The notes: generated by a model from the letters alone, not told the origin. A stretch of 64,000 nt of DNA from Streptomyces wedmorensis (GCF_000716445.1 NZ_JNWK01000004.1:167879-231878); one strand, 5' to 3'. Counted from the stretch's first letter, positions 7,928 through 16,868 are shown. Translations and numbers: made by a program.

Positions 7928-9121
7928 GTGACCGTGGAGAGCACTGCCGCGCGCAAGACGACGCGACGCAGCAGCGGCACCAAGCGCACCGCAAGCGCGA
8001 GCACTGGCACCACCAAGAAGACGAGCACGCGCGCCGAGGCGGACGCTGTGGAGCCCGAGCTCGTCCAGCTGCTGACGCCCGAAGGAGAGCGCGTCCAGCA
8101 CCCCGATTACGACATCGATCTGAGCGCCGAGGAGCTGCGCGGCCTGTACCGCGACATGGTCCTCAGCCGCCGCTTCGACGCCGAGGCCACCGCGCTGCAG
8201 CGCCAGGGCGAGCTGGGCCTGTGGGCCTCGCTGCTCGGCCAGGAGGCCGCTCAGATCGGCTCCGGCCGCGCGCTGCGGGACGACGACTACGTCTTCCCCA
8301 CCTACCGTGAGCACGCCGTCGCCTGGTGTCGCGGGGTCGACCCCACCAACCTGCTCGGCATGTTCCGCGGTGTGAACAACGGTGGCTGGGACCCGAACAC
8401 CAACAATTTCCACCTGTACACGATCGTTCTCGGCTCGCAGACCCTGCACGCCACCGGCTACGCCATGGGTATCGCGAAGGACGGTGCGGACTCCGCCGTT
8501 ATCGCGTACTTCGGTGACGGCGCCTCCAGCCAGGGCGACGTGAACGAGTCGTTCGTCTTCTCCGCGGTTTACAACGCCCCGGTCGTGTTCTTCTGCCAGA
8601 ACAACCAGTGGGCCATTTCCGAGCCCATCGAGAAGCAGACCCGCGTTCCGCTCTACCAGCGGGCCCGCGGCTTCGGCTTCCCCGGTGTCCGCGTCGACGG
8701 CAACGACGTCCTCGCGTGCCTGGCCGTGACCCGGTCGGCGCTGGAGCGCGCCCGCCGCGGCGAGGGCCCGACGCTCATCGAGGCGTACACCTACCGCATG
8801 GCCGCCCACACCACCTCCGACGACCCGACCCGCTACCGCCGGGACGCGGAGCGCGAGGAGTGGGAGGCGAAGGACCCGATCCAGCGCCTCAAGACGTACA
8901 TGGAGAACGAGGGCCACGCCGACGCCGCCTTCTTCGAGGAGCTGGAGACGGAGAGCGAGGCGCTCGGCAAGCACGTCCGCGAGGTCGTCCGCGCCATGCC
9001 CGTCCCGGAGCACATGGCGATCTTCGACAACGTGTACGCGGACGGGCACGCGCTCGTCGACGAGGAGCGCGCTCAGTTCGCCGCCTACCAGGCGTCCTTC
9101 GAGGGCGGAGAGGCCGAGTAA
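7928..9121 (+). CDS. bkdA: Branched-chain 2-oxoacid dehydrogenase E1 alpha subunit
   Basis: 397 residues. With BkdB it forms the thiamine-diphosphate E1 that decarboxylates the 2-oxoacids of Val, Leu and Ile; the products isobutyryl-, isovaleryl- and 2-methylbutyryl-CoA prime branched fatty acid and polyketide synthesis. The TPP motif runs from GDG (196-198) to NN (225-226) as GDGASSQGDVNES...QNNQW; the phosphorylation-loop region TYRMAAHTTSDDPTRYR is present. GTG start at 7928 with GGAGGAG eight bases upstream. An unusual Lys/Thr/Ser-rich leader of about 40 residues precedes the catalytic domain. First gene of bkdABC; 2 bases separate its stop from bkdB. Confidence 0.97.
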   Translation: MTVESTAARKTTRRSSGTKRTASASTGTTKKTSTRAEADAVEPELVQLLTPEGERVQHPDYDIDLSAEELRGLYRDMVLSRRFDAEATALQRQGELGLWASLLGQEAAQIGSGRALRDDDYVFPTYREHAVAWCRGVDPTNLLGMFRGVNNGGWDPNTNNFHLYTIVLGSQTLHATGYAMGIAKDGADSAVIAYFGDGASSQGDVNESFVFSAVYNAPVVFFCQNNQWAISEPIEKQTRVPLYQRARGFGFPGVRVDGNDVLACLAVTRSALERARRGEGPTLIEAYTYRMAAHTTSDDPTRYRRDAEREEWEAKDPIQRLKTYMENEGHADAAFFEELETESEALGKHVREVVRAMPVPEHMAIFDNVYADGHALVDEERAQFAAYQASFEGGEAE

Positions 9122-9123
9122 TC

Positions 9124-10104
9124 ATGGCTGTTCAGAAGCTTCCCCTCGCGAAGGCGCTCAACGAGTCGCTGCGCAAGGCCCTGGAGACCGACCCCAAGGT
9201 CCTGATCATGGGCCTGGACGTCGGCAAGCTCGGCGGTGTCTTCCGGATCACCGACGGGCTGCAGAAGGACTTCGGCGAGGACCGGGTCATCGACACCCCG
9301 CTCGCCGAGTCCGGCATCGTCGGCACCGCGATCGGTCTCGCCCTGCGCGGCTACCGCCCGGTCGTGGAGATCCAGTTCGACGGCTTCGTCTTCCCGGCGT
9401 ACGACCAGATCGTGTCCCAGCTGGCGAAGATGCGGGCCCGTTCGCTCGGCACCGTGAAGATGCCGATCGTCATCCGCATCCCGTACGGCGGCGGCATCGG
9501 CGCCGTCGAGCACCACTCCGAGTCCCCCGAGTCGCTCTTCGCGCACGTCGCGGGCCTCAAGGTCGTCACCCCGGCGAACTCCAACGACGCCTACTGGATG
9601 CTCCAGCAGGCGATCCAGAGCGACGACCCGGTCATCTTCTTCGAGCCCAAGCGCCGCTACTGGGACAAGGGCGAGGTCGACACCGAGGCCATCCCGGGCG
9701 AGCTGCACAAGGCCCGGGTCGCCCGCGAGGGCACGGACCTCACCCTGGTGGCCTACGGCCCGATGGTGAAGACCTGCCTGGAGGTGGCCGAGGCCGCCGC
9801 CGAGGAGGGCAAGTCGATCGAGGTCGTGGACCTGCGCTCGATCTCCCCGCTCGACTTCGACACCATCCAGGCCTCGGTCGAGAAGACCCGCCGCCTGGTC
9901 GTCGTCCACGAGGCGCCGGTGTTCTTCGGCTCCGGTGCGGAGATCGCCGCCCGGATCACCGAGCGCTGCTTCTACCACCTGGAGGCCCCCGTCCTGCGGG
10001 TCGGCGGCTACCACGCGCCGTACCCGCCGGCGCGCCTGGAGGAGGAGTACCTGCCGGGCCTGGACCGCGTGCTCGACGCCGTCGACCGCTCGCTGGCGTA
10101 CTGA
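9124..10104 (+). CDS. bkdB: Branched-chain 2-oxoacid dehydrogenase E1 beta subunit
   Basis: 326 residues, transketolase-like E1 beta: MAVQKLPLAKALNESLRKAL, GLDVGKLGGVFR, the DTPLAESGIVGTAIGLAL motif, and FEPKRRYWDKGE. It completes the TPP active site with BkdA and carries the C-terminal transketolase domain used for assembly on E2. ATG at 9124 starts two bases after the bkdA stop and 5 bp after a GGAGAGG ribosome site inside bkdA, so translation is probably coupled. The same frame extends far upstream without a stop, but that part is a shadow of bkdA. Confidence 0.97.
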   Translation: MAVQKLPLAKALNESLRKALETDPKVLIMGLDVGKLGGVFRITDGLQKDFGEDRVIDTPLAESGIVGTAIGLALRGYRPVVEIQFDGFVFPAYDQIVSQLAKMRARSLGTVKMPIVIRIPYGGGIGAVEHHSESPESLFAHVAGLKVVTPANSNDAYWMLQQAIQSDDPVIFFEPKRRYWDKGEVDTEAIPGELHKARVAREGTDLTLVAYGPMVKTCLEVAEAAAEEGKSIEVVDLRSISPLDFDTIQASVEKTRRLVVVHEAPVFFGSGAEIAARITERCFYHLEAPVLRVGGYHAPYPPARLEEEYLPGLDRVLDAVDRSLAY

Positions 10105-10114
10105 GGAGAGCACC

Positions 10115-11527
10115 GTGACGATCCGCGAATTCAAGATGCCCGACGTGGGCGAGGGCCTCACCGAGGCCGAGATCCTCAAGTGGTACGTCCAGCCCGGTGA
10201 CACCGTCACCGACGGCCAGGTCGTGATCGAGGTCGAGACGGCCAAGGCCGCCGTCGAACTGCCCATCCCCTTCGACGGCACGGTCCACGAGCTGCTCTTC
10301 CCCGAGGGGACGACGGTCGACGTCGGCCAGGTCATCATCTCGGTGAACGTCGGCGGCGAAGCCGCTCCGGCGGCCCCCGCGGCCCCGGTGGCCGAGCCCG
10401 CCCCGGCGGCCGCCGCTCCTGCCGCGCCGGTCGCCGAGGAGGAGCCGCAGGGCCGCCAGCCGGTCCTGGTCGGCTACGGCGTGGCCGCGAGCTCCACCAA
10501 GCGCCGGCCGCGGAAGGGAGCCGGGAGCCCCGCGCCGGCCCAGACCGCGCCCGTCGCCGTGTCCGTACCGGAGCAGCTCAACGGGCACGCGCCGGTCGCC
10601 GACCGGCCGCTGGCCAAGCCGCCGGTCCGGAAGCTCGCGAAGGACCTCGGCGTCGACCTGGCGACGGTCACCCCGACCGGCCCGGACGGCGTCATCACCC
10701 GCGAGGACGTCCACGCGGCGGCCGCGCCGGTGGCCGCTCCGGCGCCCGCGCCCGTCGCCCCGGCCCCTGCCCCGGCGCCCGTGCCGGCCCCGGCAGCGGT
10801 GCCCGTCGCGGCGGTGGCGTCCGACGCCCGGGAGACCCGTGTGCCCATCAAGGGCGTACGGAAGGCCACGGCGGCGGCGATGGTCGGTTCGGCCTTCACC
10901 GCACCGCACGTCACCGAGTTCGTGACCTTCGACATCACGCGCACGATGAAGCTGGTCGAGGAGCTCAAGTCCGACAAGGACATGGCGGGCCTGCGGGTCA
11001 ACCCGCTCCTCCTCATCGCCAAGGCCGTGCTCGTCGCGGTCAAGCGCAACCCGGAGATCAACGCGGCCTGGGACGAGGCGGCGCAGGAGATCGTCCTCAA
11101 GCACTACGTGAACCTGGGCATCGCCGCGGCCACCCCGCGCGGTCTGATCGTGCCGAACATCAAGGACGCGCACGCCCAGACCCTGCCCGAGCTCTCGAAG
11201 TCCCTGAGCGAGCTCGTCGCCACCGCCCGCGAGGGCAAGACCACGCCGGCGGCGATGCAGGGCGGCACCTTCACCATCACCAACGTCGGCGTCTTCGGCG
11301 TCGACACCGGTACGCCCATCCTGAACCCCGGCGAGTCCGCGATCCTCGCGGTCGGTGCGATCAAGCTCCAGCCGTGGGTCCACAAGGGCAAGGTGAAGCC
11401 CCGCCAGGTCACCACGCTGGCCCTCTCCTTCGACCACCGCCTGGTCGACGGCGAGCTCGGCTCCAAGTTCCTCGCGGACGTCGCCGCGGTACTGGAGCAG
11501 CCGAAGCGGCTCATCACCTGGGCGTGA
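10115..11527 (+). CDS. bkdC: Branched-chain 2-oxoacid dehydrogenase E2 (dihydrolipoamide acyltransferase)
   Basis: 470 residues. One lipoyl domain with lipoyl-Lys44 (VETAKAAVEL), two Ala/Pro-rich swinging linkers, a peripheral subunit-binding domain near 170-210 (PVRKLAKDLGVDL...GVITREDV) and the acyltransferase domain ending in the catalytic FDHRLVDG (His441, Asp445). It transfers the acyl group from E1 to CoA. GTG start at 10115 with TGAGGAGAG upstream, 10 bp after bkdB. No E3 (lipoamide dehydrogenase) gene is in the window; the complex probably shares a chromosomal E3. A strong hairpin follows, so the operon is bkdABC. Confidence 0.97.
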   Translation: MTIREFKMPDVGEGLTEAEILKWYVQPGDTVTDGQVVIEVETAKAAVELPIPFDGTVHELLFPEGTTVDVGQVIISVNVGGEAAPAAPAAPVAEPAPAAAAPAAPVAEEEPQGRQPVLVGYGVAASSTKRRPRKGAGSPAPAQTAPVAVSVPEQLNGHAPVADRPLAKPPVRKLAKDLGVDLATVTPTGPDGVITREDVHAAAAPVAAPAPAPVAPAPAPAPVPAPAAVPVAAVASDARETRVPIKGVRKATAAAMVGSAFTAPHVTEFVTFDITRTMKLVEELKSDKDMAGLRVNPLLLIAKAVLVAVKRNPEINAAWDEAAQEIVLKHYVNLGIAAATPRGLIVPNIKDAHAQTLPELSKSLSELVATAREGKTTPAAMQGGTFTITNVGVFGVDTGTPILNPGESAILAVGAIKLQPWVHKGKVKPRQVTTLALSFDHRLVDGELGSKFLADVAAVLEQPKRLITWA

Positions 11528-11542
11528 GGCCCGAGTTGCGAC

Positions 11543-11556
11543 GTTTCACGTGAAAC
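11543..11556. other. parS centromere site (ParB binding)
   Basis: GTTTCACGTGAAAC is a perfect 14-bp palindrome identical to the ParB-binding consensus of Streptomyces, 16 bp after the bkdC stop. In S. coelicolor about two dozen such sites cluster around oriC and seed the segregation complex, which places this window close to oriC. Its right end (GAAAC, from 11553) is also the base of the bkd terminator stem. Confidence 0.93.
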
Positions 11557-11594
11557 ACCCGGCCGGGGATGACACCATCCCCGGCCGGGTGTTT
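11553..11594 (+). terminator. Terminator of the bkdABC operon
   Basis: A perfect 19-bp stem, AAACACCCGGCCGGGGATG with its complement ending GTGTTT, closes an ACAC loop at 11572-11575. The stem starts inside the parS palindrome and is followed by a T-rich stretch (GTTTCCCTTTGTG). Confidence 0.93.
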
Positions 11595-11627
11595 CCCTTT
11601 GTGTCTCACGCTTCGAGGGGGAAGTCC

Positions 11628-12149
11628 ATGGGACAGCTGGGACCGCTGGAACTGGTCGGGGACCGATGGGTGATAGGTGATCCCGAGCGCGCCGGAGGGA
11701 TGTGCCTGGTCCTGACCGCCGAAGGCATGGAACACCGGGCGAACGGCACTGCGGAGCCGCTGGAGGTCCTGCCGTGGTCCAGGGTCATGGAGCTGGGCAT
11801 CCGCACCACCTACCGGGCCTGGATGGCGACCCGCGGCGGTACCGCACTCGTCTGGGCCGCTCAGTCGGACGCCATCGACATGGGCCGCGACGCCTGCTCC
11901 GTACACGCCCTCGTGCGCCATCCGTACGACGACTGGTACGCGCGCTACAGCCACCACGAGCGCCGCTACACGGGTGTGCACATCTACCTCGTGATCGAGC
12001 TCTTCCGGGCGCTCTCCGAGGCGAAGCTGACGCATCGGCTGGGCGACGCGGAGTGGCTCGGCGCGGTCGTCGAGCAGGTGGCGCCCCTGCCGCACCGGCG
12101 GTCGTCGGTCCGGCGGATCCGCGAGATCATCGCAGCCGTCTCCGCCTGA
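11628..12149 (+). CDS. Conserved hypothetical protein
   Basis: 173 residues beginning MGQLGPLELVGDRWVIGDPE. ATG at 11628 follows CGAGGGGGAAG; an upstream ATG at 11550 lies inside the terminator and is rejected. The N-terminal half looks like a beta-rich PH-like domain with WSRVMELGIRTTYRAWMATRG, and the C-terminal half is helical (VIELFRALSEAKLTHRLGDAEWLG, then a basic end). No signal peptide or membrane helix, no catalytic motif recognised. Similar short proteins sit after bkdC in other Streptomyces from memory, but no role is known. Confidence 0.7.
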   Translation: MGQLGPLELVGDRWVIGDPERAGGMCLVLTAEGMEHRANGTAEPLEVLPWSRVMELGIRTTYRAWMATRGGTALVWAAQSDAIDMGRDACSVHALVRHPYDDWYARYSHHERRYTGVHIYLVIELFRALSEAKLTHRLGDAEWLGAVVEQVAPLPHRRSSVRRIREIIAAVSA

Positions 12150-12237
12150 TCCCGGCGGCGCCCGGCCCCTCCGGCTGCCGCGTCCACATCGCGGACGAGG
12201 CTGCCTGTTGCACCTCTGTTGTATCTATGCTGTGCGC

Positions 12238-12912
12238 ATGCCATCAGCGCCCGCCGGTCCCGTCCCGCTGCCCACCAAGCAGCCACCCGCCGCCGACCGT
12301 GTCTACATGCACGTCAAGCAGGCCGTGCTCGACCGGCGTTACGAGGGGGGAACCCTGCTGACCGAGGGCGAACTCGCGGACGCGGTGGGGGTGTCGAGGA
12401 CGCCCGTGCGCGAGGCGCTGCTCAAGCTGGAGATGGAAGGGCTGCTCAAGCTCTACCCGAAGAAGGGCGCCCTCGTCCTCGCCGTCTCCGCCCAGGAGAT
12501 CGCCGACGTCGTCGAGACCCGGCTGCTCGTCGAGGAGTTCGCCGTCCGCCGGGCCGTGCCCGCGCCCGCCTCGCTGATCGCCCGCCTCGAGGAGCTCCTG
12601 GAGGAGCAGAAACTGCGGGCCGCGGCCGGGGACCTCGCGGAGGTGGCGGTCACCGACCGCTGCTTCCACGCCGAGATCGTCCAGCACGCCGGCAACCAGA
12701 TCCTCTCCCGCCTCTACGACCAGCTCCGCGACCGCCAGCTGCGCATGGGCGTCGCCGTGATGCAGTCCCAGCCCGACCGCGTCGCCAAGAACATCGCCGA
12801 GCACGCCGAGATCCTCGACCGGATCCGCGCCGGCGACGTCGAGGGCGCGGCCCACTGCGTCCGCCAGCACCTCAGCTGGGTCAAGGTCCTGGTCCGGGGT
12901 GAGGACCGGTGA
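12238..12912 (+). CDS. GntR family (FadR/FCD subfamily) transcriptional regulator
   Basis: 224 residues. N-terminal winged helix (about 20-85): YMHVKQAVLDRRY, LLTEGELADAVGVSRTPVREALLKLEMEGLL. C-terminal all-helical FCD ligand domain (about 95-215) with metal-type residues in EIADVVETRLLVE, HAEIVQHAGN and NIAEHAEILDRIRAGD. FCD regulators bind carboxylate metabolites. ATG 12238 is the first sensible start and has no ribosome site, suggesting a leaderless transcript; TTGCAC and TATCTATGCT just upstream look like -35/-10 elements. Its stop overlaps the MFS gene start by 4 bp, so it likely controls that transporter and itself. Confidence 0.93.
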   Translation: MPSAPAGPVPLPTKQPPAADRVYMHVKQAVLDRRYEGGTLLTEGELADAVGVSRTPVREALLKLEMEGLLKLYPKKGALVLAVSAQEIADVVETRLLVEEFAVRRAVPAPASLIARLEELLEEQKLRAAAGDLAEVAVTDRCFHAEIVQHAGNQILSRLYDQLRDRQLRMGVAVMQSQPDRVAKNIAEHAEILDRIRAGDVEGAAHCVRQHLSWVKVLVRGEDR

Positions 12913-14219
12913 ACAGGGCCTACGGCTCCGCCGTCACCCTGCCCGGCGACCCGCCCGGCGGCCGCCGCGCCGCGCTCGTCTGGGGCGTCGGCGTCGCCGT
13001 CTACTTCGTCGCCGTCATCTTCCGCACGTCCCTGGGCGTCGCCGGCCTCGACGCCGCCGACCGCTTCGACGTCAACGCCTCCGCGCTCTCCACCTTCTCC
13101 ATACTCCAGCTGCTCGTCTACGCGGGCATGCAGATACCCGTCGGCCTCATGGTCGACCGGCTCGGCACCAAGAAGGTCCTGGCCCTCGGCGTCGTCCTCT
13201 TCACCGTCGGCCAGCTCGGCTTCGCGCTCTCCCCCTCCTACGGCACCGCGCTCGCCTCCCGCGCCCTCCTCGGCTGCGGCGACGCCATGACGTTCATCAG
13301 CGTCCTCAGGCTCGGCAGCCGCTGGTTCCCGGCCCGCCGCGGCCCGCTCATCGGCCAGGTCGCAGCCCTCTTCGGCATGGCGGGCAACCTGGTCTCCACC
13401 GTCTTCATCGCCCGCGCCCTGCACGGCCTCGGCTGGACGACCACCTTCGTCGGCAGCTCGCTCGCCGGCGTCGTCGTCCTCGTCCTGCTGCTGCTGTTCC
13501 TCAAGGACCACCCCGAGGGGTACGAGCCCCAGCCCTCCACGCACGCGGGCGCCGCCTTCGTCCGCCGGCAGATCGCCGAGTCGTGGCGGGAACCCGGCAC
13601 CCGGCTCGGCATGTGGGTCCACTTCACCACCCAGTTCCCCGCGATGGTGTTCCTGCTGCTGTGGGGGCTGCCGTACCTCGTCGAGGCGCAGGGCCTGTCC
13701 CGGTCCACCGCCGGGGCCCTGCTCACCCTGGTGGTGCTCTCGAACATGGTCGTCGGCCTCGCGTACGGGCAGATCATCGCCCGCCACCACACGGCCCGCG
13801 CACCGCTCGCCCTCGGCACCGTCGCCGCCACCGCGCTGCTGTGGGGGGCCACCCTCGCGTACCCCGGTGACCACGCCCCGATGTGGCTGCTCGTCACGCT
13901 CTGCGCGGTCCTCGGCGCCTGCGGACCCGCGTCGATGATCGGCTTCGACTTCGCCCGGCCGGCGAATCCGCCGGAACGTCAGGGCACCGCGTCCGGCATC
14001 GTCAACATGGGCGGGTTCGTGGCCTCGATGACGACCCTGCTCGCCGTCGGGGTGCTGCTCGACGCGACCGGCGACAACTACCGGATCGCGTTCTCGTCGG
14101 TCTTCGTCCTGGAGGCGGTCGGCGTGGTGCAGATCCTGCGCCTCAAGGCCCGCACCCACCGCAGGGAACGGGAACGGCTCGTCGCCAGCCGCGTGGAAGC
14201 CGTCCACGTGCCCGCGTAG
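12909..14219 (+). CDS. MFS transporter
   Basis: 436 residues with 12 predicted membrane helices of the major facilitator superfamily. The loop 2-3 signature is present as VGLMVDRLGTKKVL, and repeats in the second half around TPERQGTASGIVNMGG-like sequence. GTG at 12909 overlaps the GntR stop (GTGA), showing translational coupling. Regulators of the FCD type next to MFS genes often control uptake or export of an organic acid or sugar acid; the substrate here is not readable from sequence. Confidence 0.9.
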   Translation: MNRAYGSAVTLPGDPPGGRRAALVWGVGVAVYFVAVIFRTSLGVAGLDAADRFDVNASALSTFSILQLLVYAGMQIPVGLMVDRLGTKKVLALGVVLFTVGQLGFALSPSYGTALASRALLGCGDAMTFISVLRLGSRWFPARRGPLIGQVAALFGMAGNLVSTVFIARALHGLGWTTTFVGSSLAGVVVLVLLLLFLKDHPEGYEPQPSTHAGAAFVRRQIAESWREPGTRLGMWVHFTTQFPAMVFLLLWGLPYLVEAQGLSRSTAGALLTLVVLSNMVVGLAYGQIIARHHTARAPLALGTVAATALLWGATLAYPGDHAPMWLLVTLCAVLGACGPASMIGFDFARPANPPERQGTASGIVNMGGFVASMTTLLAVGVLLDATGDNYRIAFSSVFVLEAVGVVQILRLKARTHRRERERLVASRVEAVHVPA

Positions 14220-14308
14220 GGGCGTTGCCGGGGCGGCCGGAGAGGCCCCCGGCGGCCTGGCCGGGCCTGCCGGGGCGGGCCGGCGAAGCCCCCGGCCCGC
14301 GGCGGGCC

Positions 14309-15136
14309 CTACCGGGGCGTCACCGCGAAGTTGTCGAGGATGGCCCGTGCCAGGTCCTCGTCGCCCTCGGCCTTCACCCGGTCGGCGACGTCGGCCGGAC
14401 GGACCCGGCCGCAGGCGAGGCGGACGAACGTCTCCCAGTCCGTCGCCAGCGTCACCGCGGGGCCCAGCGACGGCGCGCCGTCGATCGAACCGCGGCCCTC
14501 CGCGTCGACCCGTATCGTCCGCAGGAACTCCACCGGACCGGTCACGTCGAGGACCACCGCCGACGACGGCGGTGCCCCGGCGTCCTTGGCGACCACCTTC
14601 GGCAGCGCCTCCAGGAGGAGGTCCCGGGCGACGTGCGCGCCCGGCGAGTCCAGGTTGCCCGGGGCGCCGAGCGCCGTCCGCAGGTCCTGCTCGTGCACCC
14701 ACACGTCGAAGGCGCGCAGCCGGTAGGCCAGCTCGAGGGACTGCTCGGCGCCGAGGGGAGCGCGGATCAGGTGCTCGGGGGAGCGGTTCTCGTTGCGGAG
14801 CTGCCGCGCCCGGCGGATCAGGATGTACTCCAGCTCCGAGGTCATCTCCGGGGCGGTGTGGTGCCGCCGCACATCGACCTGGACCTCCATGTAGCGCGCG
14901 AAGTCACTCCGTACGTGGTACAGATCGCGCGGCAGGGAGTGGATCGGGCGCGGGTCGCCCAGCATCTCCGTCTCCATGCCGATGACATGGGAGACGATGT
15001 CCCGCACCGACCAGCCGACGCACGGCGTCGGCCGGTTCCATTCGCCCTCCACGAGCGGCTGCACCAACTCGGCTATCGCCTCGATGGAGTGGGTCCAGGC
15101 GTCGGCGTAGTTCTGGAGGCTGGGATGGACGGTCAC
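14309..15136 (-). CDS. DinB-fold mycothiol-dependent maleylpyruvate-isomerase-family protein
   Basis: 275 residues. N-terminal DinB/MDMPI four-helix domain (about 1-180) with the conserved start 'WNRPTPCVGWSVRDIVSHVIGME' carrying a metal His, a second His-containing helix RAFDVWVHEQDLR, and a C-terminal SCP2-like MDMPI_C domain (about 185-270; VTLATDWETFVRLACGR). Family members are zinc enzymes that use mycothiol, the actinobacterial thiol, for isomerisation or S-transfer. The substrate is unknown. Divergent from the nitrilase gene with 155 bp between them; its end faces the MFS gene across a G+C-rich spacer. Confidence 0.87.
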   Translation of the reverse strand: MTVHPSLQNYADAWTHSIEAIAELVQPLVEGEWNRPTPCVGWSVRDIVSHVIGMETEMLGDPRPIHSLPRDLYHVRSDFARYMEVQVDVRRHHTAPEMTSELEYILIRRARQLRNENRSPEHLIRAPLGAEQSLELAYRLRAFDVWVHEQDLRTALGAPGNLDSPGAHVARDLLLEALPKVVAKDAGAPPSSAVVLDVTGPVEFLRTIRVDAEGRGSIDGAPSLGPAVTLATDWETFVRLACGRVRPADVADRVKAEGDEDLARAILDNFAVTPR

Positions 15137-15291
15137 GGGACCCCTCGGCGGTTCTTCGGTGCGCGGGCTGAAAACACGACTGGACGGGCGGCTCGGACGC
15201 TAAGTTACGCTGCCCGAAGGCACCCCGGCAGTGCTTTCGTGTGACGATCGTAGGCCGGTGTTGACGGCTCGAATGCCAGGACGGTGGTAGT

Positions 15292-16089
15292 GTGCGCGCC
15301 TCGCTGATCCAGATCGCGGTAGACCCGGACGAACCGGTCGACTCCCGACGCGCCCGCGTGGCACGTCTCGTACGGGAGGAATCCGGCCGCGCCGACCTCG
15401 TCGTCCTGCCGGAACTGTGGCCCATGGGGGCCTTCGCGTACGAGCTGTTCGCGGCCGAGTCCGAGCCGCTGAACGGCCCCACCCACCAGGCGATGGCGGC
15501 GGCCGCCCGCGACGCCGGGGTCTGGCTGCACGCCGGCTCGTTCGTCGAGGCGGAGGGCGGCGCCCTCTACAACACCTCGCTCGTCCTCTCTCCCGACGGC
15601 GAACTCGTCGCCTCCTACCGGAAGATCCACCGCTTCGGCTTCGACAAGGGCGAGGCCGTCATGATGGCCGCCGGCGAGGACCTCGTCACCGTCGACCTGC
15701 CGCACCTCACCCTCGGCGTCGGCACCTGCTACGACCTGCGCTTCCCCGAACTCTTCCGCGGCCTCGTCGACGCCGGCGCCCAGGCCTTCGTCGTCCCGGC
15801 CGGCTGGCCCGCCCGCCGCCGCGCCCACTGGACGCTCCTGGCCCAGGCCCGCGCCGTCGAGAACCAGGCCTACGTCCTCGCCTGCGGCACCGCCGGCACC
15901 CACGCGGGCGTCGAGCAGGCCGGCCACTCGATCGTCGTCGACCCCTGGGGAGAGGTCCTCGCAGAGGCCGGACCGGACGAGGAGACCCTCCGGGTCGTCC
16001 TCGACCCCGCCAAGGTCGCCGCCACCCGCGAACAGTTCCCGGCGCTCAAGGACCGCGTGCTGGGCATCGCCGCGCCGCGCCGGGTCTGA
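15292..16089 (+). CDS. Nitrilase-superfamily carbon-nitrogen hydrolase
   Basis: 265 residues with the intact Glu-Lys-Cys triad: Glu in VVLPELWPMG, Lys in SYRKIHRFGFDKGE, Cys in GVGTCYDLRFPELFR. The short length and GTCYDLRFPE context point to the omega-amidase/Nit-like branch that hydrolyses amide bonds of small metabolites, often a repair reaction (such as deaminated glutathione or 2-oxoamides), rather than true nitriles. GTG start at 15292; the upstream region has no strong ribosome site. The neighbouring minus-strand gene after it is transcribed towards it. Confidence 0.92.
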   Translation: MRASLIQIAVDPDEPVDSRRARVARLVREESGRADLVVLPELWPMGAFAYELFAAESEPLNGPTHQAMAAAARDAGVWLHAGSFVEAEGGALYNTSLVLSPDGELVASYRKIHRFGFDKGEAVMMAAGEDLVTVDLPHLTLGVGTCYDLRFPELFRGLVDAGAQAFVVPAGWPARRRAHWTLLAQARAVENQAYVLACGTAGTHAGVEQAGHSIVVDPWGEVLAEAGPDEETLRVVLDPAKVAATREQFPALKDRVLGIAAPRRV

Positions 16090-16126
16090 CGGCGCCGGGC
16101 CGGCGGCACCGGGCGGCCCCCGCGGC

Positions 16127-16735
16127 TCAGTACTGCGACTCCGCCCAGAACCCGCCGACCCGGGACAGGCCCGCGCGCACCGCGCCCCCGCGGGTGAGGG
16201 CCGCCCGGTCCACCCCCGCGAACACCAGCGCCAAGGACAGGTCCGCCCCGCCGGCCCGGCCCGACACCGTGACGTCGAGCCGGCGCCGGCTGCCGCGCCC
16301 GGCGCCGCGTATCGCCACGGTGACGCCCGGGTCCTCGTCGTCCGCCTCGCGGGTCAGCACCCAGGAGCGCCGGTCCCGCGCCCACAGGCGGTAGCGGTCG
16401 CCGCCGTACCGCAGGTGCAGCGCCCGCTGACGGGCCGTCGCGCCGAGCCGGTTGCGGGTCATGGACACGAGGGCGTCGCCGACGCGGAGGGTCGCCCGGT
16501 TCAGGGTCGGCAGCCGCGCCACGTCCGTGTGGATGCCCCGCGTCTCGTACGACGCCGTCGGCAGCAGACCGCCCCGCAGCTCCGAAACGGCCACCTGCGG
16601 CGTGGTCTGCCGCAGCGGCGCCTCCACGGTGACCCCGCCGAACTCGGCGGACTCGCCCCGCCATCCGACCCGCCGTTCGTACCCCTTCCCCTCCTGCCAA
16701 GGGCGCAGCGTGAACGGGCTGACGGTGCTGTGCAT
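16127..16735 (-). CDS. Conserved hypothetical protein
   Basis: 202 residues, start MHSTVSPFTLRPWQEGKGYE. ATG at 16735 has GAGGGAGCAG just upstream; the longer frame to 17065 overlaps the trans-sulfuration gene and is rejected. Predominantly beta strands with many Arg residues; repeated short strand motifs (ATLRVGDALVSMTRN, ALHLRYGGDRYRLWAR, WVLTREADDED) resemble tubby/LURP-like or other beta-barrel lipid-binding folds, but this is only an impression. No signal peptide or membrane helix. Divergent from the PLP enzyme gene. Confidence 0.65.
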   Translation of the reverse strand: MHSTVSPFTLRPWQEGKGYERRVGWRGESAEFGGVTVEAPLRQTTPQVAVSELRGGLLPTASYETRGIHTDVARLPTLNRATLRVGDALVSMTRNRLGATARQRALHLRYGGDRYRLWARDRRSWVLTREADDEDPGVTVAIRGAGRGSRRRLDVTVSGRAGGADLSLALVFAGVDRAALTRGGAVRAGLSRVGGFWAESQY

Positions 16736-16811
16736 GCGGTCTGCTCCCTCGACGAACCCATACCGACCCGGTGCCGCCCCGGTGCCGGCCCCATGCCGAA
16801 CCATTGACGAA

Positions 16812-16829
16812 CCAATCTGCGGGGATTGG
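16812..16829. promoter_or_regulatory. Inverted repeat upstream of the trans-sulfuration gene
   Basis: CCAATC-N6-GATTGG has perfect 6-base arms, 40 bp before the start of the PLP enzyme and in the divergent promoter region. It is an operator candidate; the regulator is unknown. Confidence 0.4.
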
Positions 16830-16868
16830 CTCTGGGAAGGCAAACGGCCAGTGCGCAGACTGGGTCCC

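Noticed and set aside
16452..16868. Upstream extension of the trans-sulfuration enzyme
   Set aside because: It overlaps the divergent hypothetical gene and lacks family sequence.
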